From Sycobia sp. Sy_11 (Eukaryota > Arthropoda > Insecta > Hymenoptera > Epichrysomallidae), in the NCBI GenBank assembly GCA_018907035.1, contig JACCIC010000094.1:620001-684000 (forward strand): a stretch of 64,000 nucleotides of DNA. The letters run 5' to 3'. Position 1 is the stretch's first letter; each line of letters opens with the position of its first letter. The position numbers were made by a program, and so were the translations under genes. The notes below the pieces were generated by a model, which saw only the letters and a list, made by a program, of their open reading frames with translations, was not told the origin of the DNA and searched no databases. Shown here in pieces: positions 62,062-64,000 of this stretch.

Positions 62062-62811
62062 CGTCTCTCTTTCGTTCTTTCCTTATCTCTAAACTGGATA
62101 CTTCCATTATTAATAAGATACAGACTGAACGCCAATGGTCACCGTTTGTAGGGACGTAATAGGACGTAATAATTCGTCCATCTGTAATAGGACGAATCCT
62201 GCAGGCTCGAAAAGATTCTTTGATGATGGGAGGGGGAAGGCAGACTGGATGGCTGTTTACGGCCTAGCTTTACTGGCAAGATGGTCAAAATTTCGCGTCA
62301 CGGAATCGTTTCGAAATTGATAAACAAGACGTATCCTGCAATCGAGCTAGGCGTATCGTTCTTCCAACTTCAGGCATCGCGAATCATTATCTCATGCGAC
62401 CGAGTGCAAGATCTTCAAATTGTTCATCGAACGACGAATGACGAATAGTTGAATCTCTGACTTAGCCCGCCGACTGTTGCATGGACGAGCAATGTAAGAT
62501 TTATACCCGAATTCTGGAGTTCTCTTATTAAATTAACGCGCTATTTTGCCAATCAGCCGTGTTCTAAACGAATGGGATATTCAACGTAGCTACGCGCGGG
62601 CCTAACGTAACGTCATCGTTGAGCTTCGTTCGTATCGGCGCGTGAACGAACTTTTATTATTATAACATTAAATCGATTTTTACATTTCACGACTTGTATT
62701 TTACAGCGCCCCGCGATTCAGGGCAGCCGATGTATGTGTCTCCAAATTTCAATCATCCGCGCTGTACATTTTATACCGGGTATGTTACTATTTGTAGCGG
62801 CAGAAAGGAAT
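61200..62811. other. AT-rich noncoding DNA
   Basis: No gene seen. An interrupted TC tract is at 62029-62070. Confidence 0.6.
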
Positions 62812-62829
62812 AGACACGTGCACGTGTCT
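62812..62829. promoter_or_regulatory. Perfect 18-bp palindrome with two abutting E-boxes
   Basis: AGACACGTGCACGTGTCT is a perfect palindrome holding CACGTG twice, at 62815-62820 and 62821-62826. CACGTG is the canonical site of bHLH-PAS and bHLH-ZIP dimers such as Clock/Cycle and Myc/Max. It lies about 0.8 kb upstream of the candidate exon at 63610. Confidence 0.5.
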
Positions 62830-63430
62830 CGATCGTGCATATGTAAAAAGGCCAATCGAGACGAGGATGCAAAACAACGAGCGTGCCGCATCGAAAGTGC
62901 GCGTAGGCGCAGATGGATGGATGTATGTGCGTAGCTACGTATGCGCGTACCTGTGCACGGATGCACGCATGCACGTACGCATGTGCGTGTATCTCTATAC
63001 ATACGACGCGTGGCTTAGAAGGAGACGCAACTTCCGCATCATTAAACCGTCGTCCATAATTCATCGGAATCGCCCCAGCGGAGCAGCGGCGCGATTCTGC
63101 CCCGGCAACCCCCCCCCCCTTCCCACCAAGCCACCATATAAACCTGCTCGACGATGCAGCGTGCAAGCTGCCGCGGTTCCGACCCGTCTCTCCTCCTCCT
63201 CCTGCTGCTCCACCTTCATCTTCTTCTTCTTCTTCTTCTTCTTCTTCTTCTTCTCCGTCTTCGCCGAAACGGGGAACGCGCTTGCCGGCACACGTGCCCG
63301 CTGCTCCTCCCTGCCCGGCGCCCCCCTCCTCTCGAGATCGCACCTCTATCTTTCTTATTCAGCGCGGTGCGTACGTGAGCCGCGGAGGAGAGGAGGGGGT
63401 GAAGCGCGAAGCCACGGTGTGTATGTGTCG
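62830..63430. other. CpG-rich upstream region
   Basis: CpG-rich sequence with a C run near 63109-63118, a TATAAA at 63137-63142 (no matching initiator seen) and the CTT tract at 63219-63254. It could be promoter or 5' leader of the candidate exon downstream. Confidence 0.4.
63219..63254. repeat. (CTT)n microsatellite
   Basis: About 12 CTT units, read as poly-Leu, poly-Phe or poly-Lys/Arg in various frames. Confidence 0.95.

Positions 63431-63431
<1 letters not shown>

Positions 63432-63491
<60 letters not shown>
63432..63491. repeat. (TA)n microsatellite
   Basis: About 30 TA units; the longest TA tract in the window, ending about 120 bases before the candidate ATG. Confidence 0.97.
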
Positions 63492-63495
<4 letters not shown>

Positions 63496-63532
63496 CGTGC
63501 TAACGCGAGCGCGTGAAGCGAAGAACGGGCCG

Positions 63533-63552
63533 TGAGAGAGAGAGAGAGAGAG
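63533..63552. repeat. (GA)n microsatellite
   Basis: About ten GA units followed by a G run. Opposite-sense TC tracts follow about 260 and 370 bases downstream. Confidence 0.94.
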
Positions 63553-63609
63553 GGGGGGCAGGGGCGTAGTGGTGAAGTTAGCTTTACCGCGGGAACGCGC
63601 CGCTGCGGT

Positions 63610-63707
63610 ATGGCGCTGCTGCTGCTGCTACTGCTGTTACCGCCGCTAGCGTCGGCAGCCGATTCCGCTATTTGTTGGGCGCGCGTGCAAAGCCGCGTCG
63701 CTCGACG
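63610..63707 (+). CDS. Candidate first coding exon with a signal peptide (unrecognised)
   Basis: ATG at 63610 has G at -3 and G at +4, a strong start context. The frame reads as a textbook signal peptide: Met-Ala, eight Leu, Pro-Pro-Leu, then Ala-Ser-Ala followed by Ala-Asp, a good cleavage motif at about residue 16. The remaining residues include one Cys and one Trp. A splice donor GTAAAT follows (GT at 63708-63709), leaving a two-base partial codon. Unspliced, the frame stops at once (TAA 63709-63711) after 33 codons. No in-frame stop lies just upstream, and the Leu run rests on a short CTG repeat, so chance is a real alternative. Downstream exons would lie beyond the window. Confidence 0.35.
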
Positions 63708-63710
63708 GTA

Positions 63711-63920
63711 AATTAATTGCTCGTCCAATACTTTGTCAGGATTTTCGCCGGGCTCTCCTCTGTCCGCCCACGGTCTCCTTCGCCAAACCCGACCCGCTCG
63801 CTTCCCCTTCCCGTCTCTCTCTCTCTCTCTTTATCCCATTTCTCTCGCACTCGAACGCAAGAAGGGACGGCCGATTCCGTCCGTGCCGCGACTTTTTCGC
63901 CCCCTTCCCTCACCCACTCA

Positions 63921-63966
<46 letters not shown>

Positions 63967-64000
63967 GTCTCTCTTCGTCGATTCTTTCTCGTTCGCTTTC
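63711..64000. other. Pyrimidine-rich, intron-like sequence
   Basis: C/T-rich sequence with TC tracts at 63813-63830 and 63920-63962. No coding evidence. If the preceding exon is real, this is the start of its first intron. Confidence 0.5.

Noticed and set aside
1..64000. CRISPR arrays, rRNA genes, telomeric TTAGG arrays and satellite arrays
   Set aside because: No regularly spaced direct repeats, rRNA signatures, TTAGG runs or long tandem arrays were seen.

Overview
This window looks like nuclear DNA from an insect, most likely a hymenopteran (ant, bee or wasp). The grounds are compositional: CpG is abundant even in AT-rich stretches, CpG-rich blocks of about 0.4-1.5 kb alternate sharply with AT-rich blocks, and long perfect (TA)n and (GA)n/(TC)n microsatellites occur every few kilobases. 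There is no bacterial-style gene packing, no operon, no CRISPR array, no rRNA and no convincing tRNA. The order is an inference from this composition; no species-diagnostic gene is present.

No complete protein-coding gene could be supported. Most long open frames are artefacts of simple repeats (TA tracts reading Tyr-Ile, TC tracts reading Leu-Ser, GA tracts reading Arg-Glu) or of stop-poor GC-rich DNA that is open in several frames on both strands. The window therefore reads as intergenic DNA or very long introns with dispersed regulatory-looking sequence. Two plus-strand sites could be first coding exons of secreted or membrane proteins. One, near 21.3-21.6 kb, has a TATA box, an initiator-like site 32 bp downstream, a short upstream ORF, an ATG with a hydrophobic leader, and then a possible splice donor. 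The other, near 63.6 kb, has a strong-context ATG, eight leucines, an Ala-Ser-Ala cleavage motif and a GTAAAT donor. Neither has an identified downstream exon.

The most tangible structures are: two long imperfect inverted repeats of MITE or hairpin type (3937-4090 and 57507-57654); a cluster of RNA-like hairpins (8581-8925); a tandem duplication whose copies differ by block insertions or deletions (45909-46222); and a decayed minus-strand coding relic of unknown origin (about 26180-27010) showing open stretches in different frames. Several CpG-rich or motif-rich blocks look like candidate cis-regulatory modules, notably 51690-52140, 9740-10290 and the GA-tract cluster at 27665-28380. An 18-bp perfect palindrome containing two abutting CACGTG E-boxes lies about 0.8 kb upstream of the 63.6 kb candidate exon.

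Layout, left to right: 0-4.4 kb AT-rich with TA tracts and the first inverted repeat; 4.4-6.5 kb CpG-rich; 6.5-9.7 kb mixed, with the hairpin cluster; 9.7-12.8 kb regulatory-looking and CpG-rich; 12.8-18.6 kb mainly AT-rich with a CpG-rich island at 15.6-16.5 kb; 18.6-22.6 kb CpG-rich around the first candidate gene start; 22.6-27.7 kb mainly AT-rich with the coding relic; 27.7-33.6 kb alternating and CpG-rich; 33.7-37.3 kb AT-rich; 37.4-42.3 kb CpG-rich with an AT-rich gap; 42.3-53.4 kb mainly AT-rich with small CpG-rich islands; 53.4-55.6 kb CpG-rich; 55.9-62.8 kb mixed; 62.8-64 kb CpG-rich around the second candidate exon.
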